From Streptomyces lichenis (lineage in GTDB: Bacteria; Actinomycetota; Actinomycetes; Streptomycetales; Streptomycetaceae): a stretch of DNA of 64,000 nt. Position numbers and translations under genes: made by a program. The first letter of the stretch is position 1. Each line of letters begins with the position of its first letter. The DNA lies in NCBI RefSeq assembly GCF_023218175.1, contig NZ_JALPTH010000003.1, forward strand, positions 186,001 through 250,000, in the 5' to 3' direction. Below the pieces are notes generated by a model, which was given only the letters and a program-made list of their open reading frames with translations, did no database searches and was not told the origin of the DNA. Shown piece by piece: positions 44,434-54,120 of this stretch.

Positions 44434-45540
44434 TTACTTCTCCTGCTGCTTGCGCCAGCGGATCCCGGCCTCCAGGAAGCCGTCGATCTCGCCGTCCAGC
44501 ACCGACTGCGGGTTGCCGACCTCGAACTCCGTCCGCAGGTCCTTGACCATCTGGTACGGGTGGAGGACGTACGAACGCATCTGGTTGCCCCAGGAGTTGC
44601 CGCCGTCGCCCTTGAGGGCGTCCATCTTGGCCTGCTCCTCCTGGCGGCGCCGCTCCAGCAGCTTGGCCTGGAGCACGTTCATCGCGCTGGCCTTGTTCTG
44701 GATCTGGGAGCGCTCGTTCTGGCAGGAGACCACGATGCCGGTGGGGATGTGGGTGATGCGCACCGCGGAGTCGGTGGTGTTGACGCCCTGGCCGCCGGGG
44801 CCGGAGGCGCGGTAGACGTCCACCCGCAGCTCCGTCTCGTCGATCTCGACGTGGTCGGACTGCTCGACCACCGGGAGCACCTCGACGCCCGCGAAGGAGG
44901 TCTGGCGGCGGCCCTGGTTGTCGAAGGGCGAGATGCGCACCAGGCGGTGGGTGCCCTGCTCGACGGAGAGCGTGCCGTAGGCGTACGGGGCCTTGACCAC
45001 GAAGGTGGTCGACTTGATGCCGGCCTCCTCCGCGTACGAGGTCTCGTAGATCTCGGTGCCGTAGTTGTGCCGCTCGGCCCAGCGCAGGTACATCCGCTGG
45101 AGCTGCTCGGCGAAGTCGGCGGCGTCCACGCCACCCGCCTCGGCGCGGATGTTGACCAGCGCCTCGCGCTCGTCGTACTCGCCGGACAGGAGGGTGCGCA
45201 CCTCCATCTCGTCCAGCGCCTTGCGGACGGCCGTCAGCTCCGTCTCGGCCTCGGCGCGCGTGTCGGCGTCGTCCTCGGCCTCGGCGAGCTCGAAGAGCAC
45301 CGCGAGGTCGTCGATGCGCCCGCGCAGCGCCTCCGTCTTGCGGACCTCGGCCTGGAGGTGCGAGAGCCGGCTGGTGATCTTCTGCGCCGCCTCCGGGTCG
45401 TCCCACAGGGACGGGGCCGCGGCCTGCTCCTCCAGCACGGCGATGTCGGCCCTCAGTCTGTCGAGGTCCAGGACGGCCTCGATCGACCCCATGGTCGAGG
45501 AGAGGGACTTCAGCTCTTCGGATACATCGACGACTGCCAC
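44434..45540 (-). CDS. prfB: Peptide chain release factor 2
   Basis: A 368-residue class I release factor for UGA/UAA codons. The stop-codon motif SPF is in [12 protein letters not shown], and the GGQ motif in [13 protein letters not shown]. It reads as one continuous frame, so the programmed +1 frameshift found in many bacteria is absent, as usual in Streptomyces. GTG start at 45540. The pkaB-type kinase gene lies 126 bp upstream on the same strand. Confidence 0.97.
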   Translation of the reverse strand: MAVVDVSEELKSLSSTMGSIEAVLDLDRLRADIAVLEEQAAAPSLWDDPEAAQKITSRLSHLQAEVRKTEALRGRIDDLAVLFELAEAEDDADTRAEAETELTAVRKALDEMEVRTLLSGEYDEREALVNIRAEAGGVDAADFAEQLQRMYLRWAERHNYGTEIYETSYAEEAGIKSTTFVVKAPYAYGTLSVEQGTHRLVRISPFDNQGRRQTSFAGVEVLPVVEQSDHVEIDETELRVDVYRASGPGGQGVNTTDSAVRITHIPTGIVVSCQNERSQIQNKASAMNVLQAKLLERRRQEEQAKMDALKGDGGNSWGNQMRSYVLHPYQMVKDLRTEFEVGNPQSVLDGEIDGFLEAGIRWRKQQEK

Positions 45541-45666
45541 GGGACCAGCGTAACGGCTCGCGCCGACACCCCGACCGCCCCGGCCGGTCCCGCCCCTTCC
45601 GGGGCCCCCGGCGGCACGGCCCGCCGCGGCCTGTCCCGGCCTCGCGGACCGGCGCCCCCGGGGGGC

Positions 45667-46902
45667 TCAGGGCTGGGCGGGGGCGGACTGCTTGTTGTCC
45701 TGGGGCGGGGCGCCGGGCTCGTCCCCGTTCGCGGCGAGGAAGCCGCCCACCCCGGCGGCCGCGGCCAGCGCGAGGGCGGCGACGCCGAGGGCGATCCGGC
45801 GCTTGCGGACCGCACCGGCCCGGTTGCGGGCGGAGCCGGGGCGGCGGGCGCCGGAGGGGCGGGGCGCCCGGGCCGTGCCGTGCGGGCCGCCGGACAGCTC
45901 GTCCGGGGCGGGCACCCGCATCGAGGTGTGGGTGTCGCGGCCCGAGTCGATGGACGACCCGGGCACCAGCGGCACCGCGGCCCGCCGGGGCGCGTTCGGC
46001 AGGGTGGCGTACGGCTCCTCCGGGTACCCCTCCTCGGCCGGCTCGGCGTCCGGCTCGTCCACGTCCAGCGGCGGGATGCCGGCCACCAGCGGGGCCAGCT
46101 CGCGCAGCCGGGCGGCCAGCTCGGAGGCGCGCAGCCGGGAGGCGGGCGCCTTGGCGAGGCACTGCACCAGGAGCTGCCACAGCTCCTCGGGGATGCCGGG
46201 CAGCGGGACGACGGTCTCGGTGACATGGCGGCGCAGCACCGCGCCGGGGTGGCCGCCGCCGAACGGGGTGAACCCGGCGAGCAGCTCGTACAGCACGGTG
46301 GCCAGCGCGTAGATGTCCACGGCGGCGCGCGCAGGCAGCCCCTCGACGATCTCGGGGGCCAGGTAGTCCGGGGTGCCGATGATCCTGCTGGACTTGGTGC
46401 GGCCCGGGGTGTCGATCAGCTTGGCCACGCCGAAGTCGGTGAGCAGCGCGGGGTGCGCCCCGCCGGGGCCGAGCGGGCCCTCCATGTCGAGCAGGATGTT
46501 CTCCGGCTTGACGTCCCGGTGGACCACTCCGGCGGCGTGCGCGGCGGCCAGGCCCTCGGCCACGTCCGCGGCGATGGCGACGGCGGCCTCGGGGGCGAGC
46601 CGGCGTTCCCGGTCCAGCCGGGTGCGCAGGTCGGTGCCGCGGACCAGGTCCATGGCGAGGGCGAGGTCGTTTCCGTCCACGATCAGGTCGCGGACGGTGA
46701 CCACATGGGGGTGGTCCAGTCCGAGCAGGGCGGTGCGCTCCTGGACGAACCGCCCGACGAGCTCCTGGTCGGAGGCGAGGTCCTCGCGCAGGATTTTGAT
46801 GGCGACGGGCCCCTCGGGCCCCTCGCCGAGCCATACCGTCCCCGCGCTGCCGCGGCCCAGGATCTGGTGGGCGGTGTACCGGCTGCCGATCTTCCGTGCC
46901 AA
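45667..46902 (-). CDS. pkaB: Eukaryotic-type Ser/Thr protein kinase (PkaB-like)
   Basis: A 411-residue kinase. ATP-binding loop LGRGSAGTVWLGEG, Lys36 in VAIKILRE, catalytic HRDVKPENILLD, DFGVAKL and GTPDYLAPE are all intact. A juxtamembrane Pro/Arg linker and one C-terminal TM helix (RRIALGVAALALAAAAGVG) follow; there is almost no outer domain. The start is a TTG at 46902 with GAGGGAG upstream; the ORF beginning at 46965 contains non-coding sequence. Length and order match S. coelicolor PkaB. It is likely a signalling partner of the FHA protein next to it. Confidence 0.93.
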   Translation of the reverse strand: MARKIGSRYTAHQILGRGSAGTVWLGEGPEGPVAIKILREDLASDQELVGRFVQERTALLGLDHPHVVTVRDLIVDGNDLALAMDLVRGTDLRTRLDRERRLAPEAAVAIAADVAEGLAAAHAAGVVHRDVKPENILLDMEGPLGPGGAHPALLTDFGVAKLIDTPGRTKSSRIIGTPDYLAPEIVEGLPARAAVDIYALATVLYELLAGFTPFGGGHPGAVLRRHVTETVVPLPGIPEELWQLLVQCLAKAPASRLRASELAARLRELAPLVAGIPPLDVDEPDAEPAEEGYPEEPYATLPNAPRRAAVPLVPGSSIDSGRDTHTSMRVPAPDELSGGPHGTARAPRPSGARRPGSARNRAGAVRKRRIALGVAALALAAAAGVGGFLAANGDEPGAPPQDNKQSAPAQP

Positions 46903-47042
46903 GACTGCTCCCTCAGCGGCTGGCGTTCTGCACCAAGTTACGCGGCTGGGAGCGCGATCACGCACCCGCGAGGCGAAAACACGCCCTGGAAGTCGACAAA
47001 GCGACCAAGTCGCCTCTCACCACGGGGAATGCCCGGAGGAGA

Positions 47043-47090
47043 CGCGACGGCGGCCGCCGGCCCCGGTGGGGGCGGGCGGCCGCCGTCGCG
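47043..47090 (-). terminator. Terminator of the pkaA-type gene
   Basis: A perfect 16-bp stem (47043-47058 with 47075-47090), 13 bp past the kinase stop codon. Confidence 0.8.
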
Positions 47091-47102
47091 GACGGGCCGG
47101 CG

Positions 47103-48860
47103 CTACTGCGGGGACTTCGGGGCGGACCCGCCGTTGCCGAGGTCGGAGATCCAGTCGGTGACGGTGGAGACACCGTCACCGATGGCCTCCCAGAAGCTCT
47201 TGCCCTGGGCGACCCAGCCCTGGAGCGGGGTGAGCTCCCAGACCAGCCAGCCGGCGACGAAGAGCAGGACCAGGGTGAAGAGGCACCCCTTGAGGCAGCC
47301 CAGGCCGGGGATCCGCATCGGGTTGGCGCTGCGGCGGCGCGGCTCCCGAGGCTCCCTCGGCGGGCGGGGCTCCCGGGCCGGCGGCGCGGGGCGCTGGGGC
47401 GCTGGTGCGGGTCGCTGCTGGGGCTGCTGATACGGCTGGGGGTGCTGCGGCTGCTGCTGGTACTGCTGAGGCTGCTGGTACTGCTGGGGCGGCGGCGGGG
47501 CGTACCGCTGCTGCGGGCGCGGCTGCTGGTACGGCTGCGGCTGCGGGCGCTGGGGCTGGGGCTGGGGCTGCTGGTACTGCTGGGGCGACTGCGGCGGGGC
47601 CTGCCGCTGGGGGCGGCGGCGCAGCGGGTCCTGGCTGGGGTCGAGGTACTGGACCTGGGTCTGGTCGTTGCGGTCGCGGGCCGCGCGGAGCTGGGACTGC
47701 CAGGGGTGCGGGTCCTCGGAGCCGGGTCCCGGCGGGCCGTCCGGCCGGGGCGGTACGGGGGGCATGACCGTGGTCGGGTCGGCGCCGCCGCCCTGCCCCG
47801 GGCCGCCGGACGGGCCGCTGGTGGGCAGCACGCTGGTGGCGGCGGCCGGGTCGTACTGGCCGGGGTGGCCGCCCTGGGGTCCGGCGGCGCCGCTGGGCAG
47901 CACCTGGGTGGGGTCGGCGGCGCCGGGCGTCTCGGGGACGGGCGCCGGGTCCGGGTCGGGGGCCAGCAGCGCGCCGACCCCCTCGGCGGCCTCGATCTGG
48001 GCGGGTGTGGCGTGTACCCCGATGCCGGCCGCGACGGTCCGCAGCCCGCGGGCCAGGTTCTCGGCGCTGGGGCGGCGGTCGGGGTCCTTGCTGAGGCAGC
48101 GCTCGATGACCGTCCACAGCGGGCCGGGCACCGTGGAGGGGCGGCGCGGCTCCTCGCTGAGGTGGCGGTGGAGCACCTCCAGGGCGGTGCCTCCGGCGAA
48201 CGGCGGACGGCCGGTGAGCAGCTCGTACAGCAGGATGCCGGCGCCGTAGATGTCCACCGCGGAGGTCTGCGGGCGGCCCTCGGCGGACTCGGGCGCCACA
48301 TAGGCCGGGGTGCCGACGAACTCGTGGGTGCGGGTGAGGCCCGGGGAGTCGGCGAGCCGGGCGATGCCGAAGTCGGTCAGCATCGGGTGCATCTGGCCGG
48401 CCCGCTCGGCGAGCAGCACGTTGGCGGGCTTGAGGTCCCGGTGGACCACCCCGTCGGCGTGGCTGGCGGCGAGCGCGTCGGCGATCTGCGCGGTGAGCAG
48501 CGCGGCGGCGACCGGGGTGAGCGGGCCGTTCTCGCGCAGATAGCGGTGCAGGTCCGGGCCATCGACCAGGTCCATGACGAGGGCGAGCAGATCGCCCTCC
48601 ACCACCAGGTCGCGGGTCCGGACGATGTTGGGGTGGGTGAGCCTGAGCAGGACGGAGCGCTCCCGCAGGAAGCGCATCACCACGTCCGCGTCGTTGGCCA
48701 GCTCCTCCTTGAGGACCTTGATCGCGACGGTCTCGCCGGGCTGCCCGGGGACGGCCGCCTCGGCGCCCGCCGTCTGGTTCTGGCGGGCGCGCCAGACGGT
48801 GCCCGTGGCACCCCGCCCGAGCGGCTCCTCCAGGAGGTACTTGCTGCCTACCGGCCGCAC
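47103..48860 (-). CDS. pkaA: Eukaryotic-type Ser/Thr protein kinase (PkaA-like)
   Basis: A 585-residue kinase. LGRGATGTVWRA, Lys48 in VAIKVLKEEL, HRDLKPANVLL, DFGIARL and GTPAYVAPESAEG are intact. The second half is a Pro/Gln-rich low-complexity region (QQYQQPQPQPQRP), then one TM (GCLKGCLFTLVLLFVAGWLV) and a short outer tail. GTG start at 48860 with GGGAG upstream. An upstream in-frame extension to 52865 is the antisense of the FHA gene. Its gene is divergent from the FHA/FtsK-like gene. Confidence 0.93.
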   Translation of the reverse strand: MRPVGSKYLLEEPLGRGATGTVWRARQNQTAGAEAAVPGQPGETVAIKVLKEELANDADVVMRFLRERSVLLRLTHPNIVRTRDLVVEGDLLALVMDLVDGPDLHRYLRENGPLTPVAAALLTAQIADALAASHADGVVHRDLKPANVLLAERAGQMHPMLTDFGIARLADSPGLTRTHEFVGTPAYVAPESAEGRPQTSAVDIYGAGILLYELLTGRPPFAGGTALEVLHRHLSEEPRRPSTVPGPLWTVIERCLSKDPDRRPSAENLARGLRTVAAGIGVHATPAQIEAAEGVGALLAPDPDPAPVPETPGAADPTQVLPSGAAGPQGGHPGQYDPAAATSVLPTSGPSGGPGQGGGADPTTVMPPVPPRPDGPPGPGSEDPHPWQSQLRAARDRNDQTQVQYLDPSQDPLRRRPQRQAPPQSPQQYQQPQPQPQRPQPQPYQQPRPQQRYAPPPPQQYQQPQQYQQQPQHPQPYQQPQQRPAPAPQRPAPPAREPRPPREPREPRRRSANPMRIPGLGCLKGCLFTLVLLFVAGWLVWELTPLQGWVAQGKSFWEAIGDGVSTVTDWISDLGNGGSAPKSPQ

Positions 48861-49358
48861 GTCATGCGCTCCCTGCGATCGTGGTCCCTGCCTGTCCGGG
48901 TGCCCGTGGGGCCCGCCCGGGTGTCCGACCCACTGTAAGGCCGAGGGCCCGCGGGCGGCCGCTCGTCCTGCCGAGCGGACCGCCGGGTGGACCGCCGGGC
49001 GGATCACCCACCGGACCTCCGCGGACCGGACGCGGCGGACCGGACTGGTACGAGGAGGCAGACGCGTACCCCAGGGCTGCCGGTTGCCTCCCGGCGCCCG
49101 CCGGGGAACGCGGCGAACGGGCGGCTTGCGACCGCATTCCGCCAGTGACCGATCATTCAAGATCATTTTTGACCGGCTCCCGGGCGTGTTGTCAGTGGCA
49201 GGTGCGAGGATGCCCCCAGCACGCGCGCCCAGGGTCGGGAGCCCGGCCGTGTGCCGACGTGACCGGGACGACGTGTCCACGGCAGGAGGGGGACGGGGCC
49301 GCACCCCAGCCTCCCCTCCGGCGGTGGGCGCGCCGCGCAGAAGGGACCGCTGACGGCG
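48861..49358. other. Divergent regulatory region between pkaA and the FHA gene
   Basis: About 500 bp without a convincing gene. It contains a PafBC-type promoter-like sequence at 49189-49211 oriented toward the FHA gene and the promoter of pkaA. Most of the remaining sequence is GC-rich with no other obvious element. Confidence 0.4.
49189..49211 (+). promoter_or_regulatory. RecA-NDp/PafBC-like promoter upstream of the FHA gene
   Basis: TTGTCAGTG (49189-49197), an 8-bp spacer and GAGGAT (49206-49211) match the actinobacterial DNA-damage promoter pattern TTGTCAGTG-N8-TAnnnT except for G at the first -10 base. It is 148 bp upstream of the ATG. Confidence 0.4.
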
Positions 49359-52300
49359 ATGCAGATCCGGCTGACCGTCCTCGCCTCGCCCCCCGGCGGC
49401 CAGGCCGCGCCGCGCGCCTGTGACGTGCTCGTCACCGCCCCCGCCGGGACCGCGCTGGCCGCCGTCGCCTCGGGGCTGGCCTCCGCCGTCTCGGGCGCCG
49501 ACGCCTCGGCCGGTGTGGTGCTGTACGCCGGGGGCGAGCGGCTCGACGTCCAGCGGCGGGTGCTGGGGGAGCCGCCCCTGGTGGACGGCGCGGTGCTGAC
49601 CCTCCAGGTCCCCGGCGAGGACCACGCCCCGCCGGACGGCGCCCCCGCCCGGCTCCATGTGGTGGCCGGGCCGGACGCGGGCGGGGTCCATCTGCTGCAC
49701 GGCGGCGAGATCAGGATCGGCCGCTCGGCGGACGCCGACGTACCGCTGGACGACCCGGACGTCTCCCGGCTGCACTGCGCGGTCACCGTCGCCGAGGACG
49801 GCCGGGTCGCGGTCGCGGACCTCGGCTCCACCAACGGCACCACGCTGGACGGCGCCCCGGTCGGCCCCCGCCCGGTGCGGCTGGCGCCCGGCGCCCTGCT
49901 CCGGCTCGGCGAGTCCTCGCTGCGGCTGGCCACCGGCCCGTCCCCGGACGGCCCCCCGCTGCCCACCACCCCGGACGGCGAGGGCCGGCTCCGGGTCCAC
50001 CTCCCCTCCGTACCGGAGCAGCCGGGCCGGGCGGACCGGTCGGACGCGGCCGAGCGGGGCGCCGACCGGGCCGGTGAGGCAGTACGGCGGCCCGGTCCGC
50101 CTCCCGCCGCACCGCGCACCGGCGTCCCGATCGCCGCCGGTGCGGAGCCGGTGATACGGGTCCGGGTTCCCCACCAGTCCGCCCCCCGCCCCGACGGGGC
50201 CGGCCCCTCCCACGGCCCGGCGTCCGGCACCCACGGCCCGGCGTCCGACATCTACGGGCCCGCATCCGGCTCCCCCGGACCGGCGTCCGATTACCGACCC
50301 GACGCGTCCGGCACCCACGGACCGGCGTCCGATACCCACGGGCCGGCGTCCGGCTCCCACGGGCCGGTGTCCGGTTTCCACCCCGATGCGGCCGGCACCG
50401 CCTCCGGCACCGGCCGCACCACCGCCGCCGCGCCCTCCGCCCGGCCCGTGGACCCGCGGTCCGCCATGACCCACACGACTCCCACCCCCCAGGCTCCGGC
50501 GGACCACTCCGCCCCGTCCGACCCCCGCCGGGCCGTGAGCGGCACCCATCGGGTGGACTCCGGACCGGACGTCCTTCCCCCCGCCACCGAGGCGGCGGGG
50601 CCCCGCAGGCGCGGGATAGGGGCCTGGGCGCGGCGGCTGGCGGGCGGCCGGGAGGAGGCGGTGGCCGGACCGGGCGCCGCCCCCGAGCGGGGCACCGCCC
50701 CCGGGGCCGTACCGCATCCGGCGGACGGGCCGGGCGCGGACACCTGGCCGGACCCCGCCGCCGTACTGCTCACCGCGCTCGGCCCCGGTCCGAGGCTCTG
50801 GGAGCGGGGCCCCGGCCATCCCGAGGAGCTGGTGGTCCGGCTCGGCACGTCCGACCGCGCGGAGCTGGCCGCCGTACCCGTCACGGTGGGGCTGCGGGAG
50901 GCCGGGGCGCTCGGGCTCGCCGGACCCCGGGCCCGGCTGCTCGGGCTGGCCCGCTCGGTGGTCGCCCAGCTCACCGCGCTGCACGCGCCCGGTGGTCTGG
51001 AGCTGGTGGTGGTCGCCGGGGCGGCCCGCGGCCGGGACTGGTCCTGGCTGGGCTGGCTGCCGCAGCTGCGGCCCACCCAGGGCCAGGACTGCCGGCTGCT
51101 GCTGGCGTACGACCGGGAGCAGGCGGCCGCCCGTACCGGCGAGCTGGTCCGGCGGCTGGACGACGGACCGCTCGGCCCGGGCTGGGCGAGCGCCGACCGC
51201 GCGGCCGTCGCCGAGGCGGCCGCCCGGTACGAGGGGCCGCGCACGGTCCTGGTGGTCGATGGCGACCCGGGGAGCGCGGCGCTGCGGGAGACGACCGCCC
51301 GGTTGGCCGCGGCCGGGGCGGCGTCCGGTATCCATCTGATCTGCCTGGCCGAGACCCCGGCGGCCTCCCCGGCCTCCCCGGTGGACGCGACCTATGAGAC
51401 GGCGTGCGCGGCCTCGCTGCCGTTCCGCGAGTGCGGGGCGGCGGCGCTGCTCTCCGGTGATGTGGCGACCGCGCTGCGGCTGCTGCGTACGGCCGGGGGC
51501 AGGCCCGCCGGGCACGGCACGGTCGGCACGGTGGACGCGGTGTCGGCGGCCTGGGCGGAGCGGTTCGCCCGGGCGCTGGCGCCGCTGGGCACCGACGAGC
51601 CGGACGGCGGCACCGGGCTGCCCGGGGGGCGGCGGGCGGCGGCCGTGGCGCTGCCCCCGTCCGCCCGGCTGCTGGACGAGCTGGGGCTGGCCCGGGCCAC
51701 CCCGGCCTCGCTGATGGCCCGCTGGGCGTCCGCCCCCGACGGCACCGCGGTGCTGGGCGCCGGGCCGCGCGGGCCGGTCACCGTGGACCTCACCGTGGAG
51801 GGCCCGCATCTGCTGGTGGAGGGCCCGGCGGCCAGCGGCCGCACCGAGCTGCTGCGCGCGGTGGCGGCCTCGCTGGCGGCGGCCTCCCGCCCGGACCGGC
51901 TGGGGCTGCTGCTGGTGGACGGGGCGGGTGCCGGGCGCGGCGAGGGGCTGGCCCCCTGCACCGAGCTGCCCCATGCCACCCAGCACCTGGTCGCCTCCGA
52001 TCCGGTGCGGATGCGGGAGTTCGCCCAGGCGCTGGGCGCGGAGCTGAAGCGGCGGGCGGAGCTGCTGGGGCGCCAGGAGTTCACCGAGTGGCACCAGCAG
52101 CGGGAGCTGGCGGAGCGGATGGTGGGCCAGCGGCGCCCCGGCGGCCAGGGCGGCGGGGACCTCGACGCCCCGCCGACCGGCACCCTGCGGCTGCGCCCGG
52201 CCGCGCGCGGCGCCGAGCGGGAGGTGCCGCCGCCGCTGCCCCGGCTGGTGGTGCTGGTGGACGACTACGACGCCCTGGTGGCGCCCGCGCTGGGGGCGCC

Positions 52301-52775
52301 CGGCCGCCCGGCCGCCGGTTCGGTGGTACGGGCGCTGGAGGCGGTGGCCCGGGACGGCCACCGGCTCGGGGTGCACCTGGTGGCGGCCTCCGCCCGCCCC
52401 GACCGGACCGCCGACACCGAGCTGGTGCGGGGGGCGCGGCTGCGGGTGGTGCTGGACGCCCCCGCCGGCGGCCCCGGCCCGGACAGCCCCGCCCCGGGGC
52501 GCGGCCGGCTGGGCCACCCGGACGGCCGGGTCACCCCGTTCCAGGGCGGCCGGGTCACCGGGCGCATCCCCCGTACGGCCACCCAGCGCCCCACCGTGGT
52601 GCCGCTGGACTGGGCCCGCATGGGCGACCCGCCCACCCGCCGCCCGGTCCGCGAACTGGGCAACGGCCCCACCGACCTGGCCCTCCTCGCCAGCGCCCTG
52701 GACCGCGCCGCCCGTTCGGTGAACGCCACCCCCCTGCCGCCCCTGGTGCCGACGGCCCCCAGCGGCCGGGCCTGA
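49359..52775 (+). CDS. FHA-domain FtsK/EccC-like ATPase
   Basis: A 1138-residue protein. A ubiquitin-like N-terminus (1-90) and an FHA domain (~97-175: IRIGRSADADVPL, DVSRLHCAVTV, LGSTNGTTLDG) bind phosphothreonine. A disordered stretch (~190-400) contains HGPAS-type repeats. Two FtsK/SpoIIIE-like ATPase-fold modules follow. The visible Walker A is EGPAASGRTELLRA (~824) with Arg in place of the usual Lys; the Walker B is LVVLVDDYDAL. The match to type VII secretion EccC is partial and no WXG100 genes are nearby. The gene is divergent from two Ser/Thr kinase genes, which suggests that they phosphorylate its ligands. Confidence 0.88.
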   Translation: MQIRLTVLASPPGGQAAPRACDVLVTAPAGTALAAVASGLASAVSGADASAGVVLYAGGERLDVQRRVLGEPPLVDGAVLTLQVPGEDHAPPDGAPARLHVVAGPDAGGVHLLHGGEIRIGRSADADVPLDDPDVSRLHCAVTVAEDGRVAVADLGSTNGTTLDGAPVGPRPVRLAPGALLRLGESSLRLATGPSPDGPPLPTTPDGEGRLRVHLPSVPEQPGRADRSDAAERGADRAGEAVRRPGPPPAAPRTGVPIAAGAEPVIRVRVPHQSAPRPDGAGPSHGPASGTHGPASDIYGPASGSPGPASDYRPDASGTHGPASDTHGPASGSHGPVSGFHPDAAGTASGTGRTTAAAPSARPVDPRSAMTHTTPTPQAPADHSAPSDPRRAVSGTHRVDSGPDVLPPATEAAGPRRRGIGAWARRLAGGREEAVAGPGAAPERGTAPGAVPHPADGPGADTWPDPAAVLLTALGPGPRLWERGPGHPEELVVRLGTSDRAELAAVPVTVGLREAGALGLAGPRARLLGLARSVVAQLTALHAPGGLELVVVAGAARGRDWSWLGWLPQLRPTQGQDCRLLLAYDREQAAARTGELVRRLDDGPLGPGWASADRAAVAEAAARYEGPRTVLVVDGDPGSAALRETTARLAAAGAASGIHLICLAETPAASPASPVDATYETACAASLPFRECGAAALLSGDVATALRLLRTAGGRPAGHGTVGTVDAVSAAWAERFARALAPLGTDEPDGGTGLPGGRRAAAVALPPSARLLDELGLARATPASLMARWASAPDGTAVLGAGPRGPVTVDLTVEGPHLLVEGPAASGRTELLRAVAASLAAASRPDRLGLLLVDGAGAGRGEGLAPCTELPHATQHLVASDPVRMREFAQALGAELKRRAELLGRQEFTEWHQQRELAERMVGQRRPGGQGGGDLDAPPTGTLRLRPAARGAEREVPPPLPRLVVLVDDYDALVAPALGAPGRPAAGSVVRALEAVARDGHRLGVHLVAASARPDRTADTELVRGARLRVVLDAPAGGPGPDSPAPGRGRLGHPDGRVTPFQGGRVTGRIPRTATQRPTVVPLDWARMGDPPTRRPVRELGNGPTDLALLASALDRAARSVNATPLPPLVPTAPSGRA

Positions 52776-52798
52776 GCGCCCGCGTACGCCGGGCGTCC

Positions 52799-52901
52799 GG
52801 CATCGGCGCGCTGCCGGTTTCCCGCGTCGCGCCCGAGTGCCCCTCGGGCCCGCGCCGTTCGGCATCGGCGCGCTGCCGGCCTCCAGCGGTCGGGCCTGAG
52901 C
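52799..52901. repeat. Direct repeat copying the FHA gene tail
   Basis: GGCATCGGCGCGCTGCCGG occurs twice (52799-52817 and 52861-52879). The FHA gene tail AGCGGCCGGGCCTGAGC (52771-52787) recurs with one change at 52885-52901, still reading Ser-Gly-Arg-Ala-stop. Confidence 0.75.
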
Positions 52902-52965
52902 CGACCGCGGGCACGGGGCGCCACGGCCGCCGGGCCGGGCGGCCTCGGCCGTCAGCCGCAGGGGC

Positions 52966-53913
52966 TCAGTCCTCCCGCCTCGGGCGGAGCACCCGGCGTA
53001 CGGCGTGCCGCAGCCACTGGTGGGCCCCGTCGGCGCTGTACCGGGGGTGCCAGGCCATGCCGATGGTCAGCGCAGGCAGCGGCAGCGGGATCTCCAGCAG
53101 CCGCAGCCCCATCGCCCGCGCCGTGTCGCCGAGTGGTGAGGGGGGCTCGCCCGGCAGCGCGGTCGGCACCAGGCAGACCGTGTCGCCCGCCGCGGCCAGC
53201 GCCATCGCCGCCAGATGCCCGGGCAGCACGGCGGCGACCCGCCGTTGGAGCCCCCGCTCGGCGAGGGCCGCGTCCAGGGGGCCGGTGGGGCCGCCCCGGC
53301 GGCTGACCACCACATGCTCGGCCGCGGCCAGCCGGGCCGGCGTCAGGGCCCCGTCGGTGAGCGGGTGCCCGGACCGGACCGCGGCCGCCATCCGCAGGGT
53401 GGCCAGCTCCTCCACCCGGGTCTCCGGGTCGGCGTGGTCGATGACCCCGACCTCCAGGTCGATCCGGCCCTCGCGCAGTGCGGCGCCCGCCTCCCACTCC
53501 TCGGCCAGCACCCGCAGCGAGACGCCCGGCGCCTCGCGGCGGGCCAGCGCGAGCAGCCCCGGCGCCAGCGCCGCGCCGACCAGGTCCGACGCCTGGACGG
53601 CGAAGGTACGCCGCAGTGCGGCCAGATCGACCCCGTCGCCCGGGGTGAGCAGGTCCTCCAGCCGGCGCACCACCGCGGCGGCCTCATCCCGCAGCGCCTC
53701 GGCACGGGGTGTGGGCACCATCGCCTGTCCCGCCCGCACCAGCAGCGGGTCCTGGAGCACCCGGCGCAGCCGGGCCAGGGTGCGGCTCATCGCCGCGGGC
53801 GAGGTGTGCAGCCGCGCGGCGGCCCGGGTGACGCTCTGCTCGGACAGCAGGGCGTCGAGCGCGACGGCGAGGTTGGCGTCGAGGTGCGGGACCGGGCTTC
53901 TCACCAGCGTCAT
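52966..53913 (-). CDS. LysR family transcriptional regulator
   Basis: A 315-residue LTTR with HTH LDALLSEQSVTRAAARLHTS and PAAMSRTLARLRRVLQDPLLV in residues ~18-60, then an effector domain (RRTFAVQASDLVGAALAPGL and the later PGEPPSPLGDTARAMG). It is divergent from the NmrA-like gene at 54121 and probably controls it. A candidate site TTGC-N16-GCAA lies at 53935-53958 near its start. Confidence 0.92.
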   Translation of the reverse strand: MTLVRSPVPHLDANLAVALDALLSEQSVTRAAARLHTSPAAMSRTLARLRRVLQDPLLVRAGQAMVPTPRAEALRDEAAAVVRRLEDLLTPGDGVDLAALRRTFAVQASDLVGAALAPGLLALARREAPGVSLRVLAEEWEAGAALREGRIDLEVGVIDHADPETRVEELATLRMAAAVRSGHPLTDGALTPARLAAAEHVVVSRRGGPTGPLDAALAERGLQRRVAAVLPGHLAAMALAAAGDTVCLVPTALPGEPPSPLGDTARAMGLRLLEIPLPLPALTIGMAWHPRYSADGAHQWLRHAVRRVLRPRRED

Positions 53914-54120
53914 TCCGTTTCGGGCAAGGATCGGTTGCTGAAGTTCCCATTGTGGCAACGCGATGGGGCTCCGCAGGATGGAGGGGCCGCACCGATCCGA
54001 CGCATCGAGGCACATCGCAGCGGCATACCGACGCCGGCGTACCCGTCCGCATCGGCGTACCCACCGGGCGCCGAAGTGCCGGTCCGGCGCGCCCACCCCA
54101 CCCCAGACCGCGAGGTTTTC

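Noticed and set aside
44434..45540. Programmed frameshift in prfB
   Set aside because: The gene reads through in one frame from GTG to stop.
49359..52775. Type VII secretion system
   Set aside because: Only an EccC-like ATPase is present; no WXG100, EccB/D/E or mycosin genes lie nearby.
47103..52865. A 1920-residue minus-strand frame including PkaA
   Set aside because: Only the last ~585 residues have kinase and TM features; the rest is the antisense of the FHA gene and Gly/Arg-rich noise.
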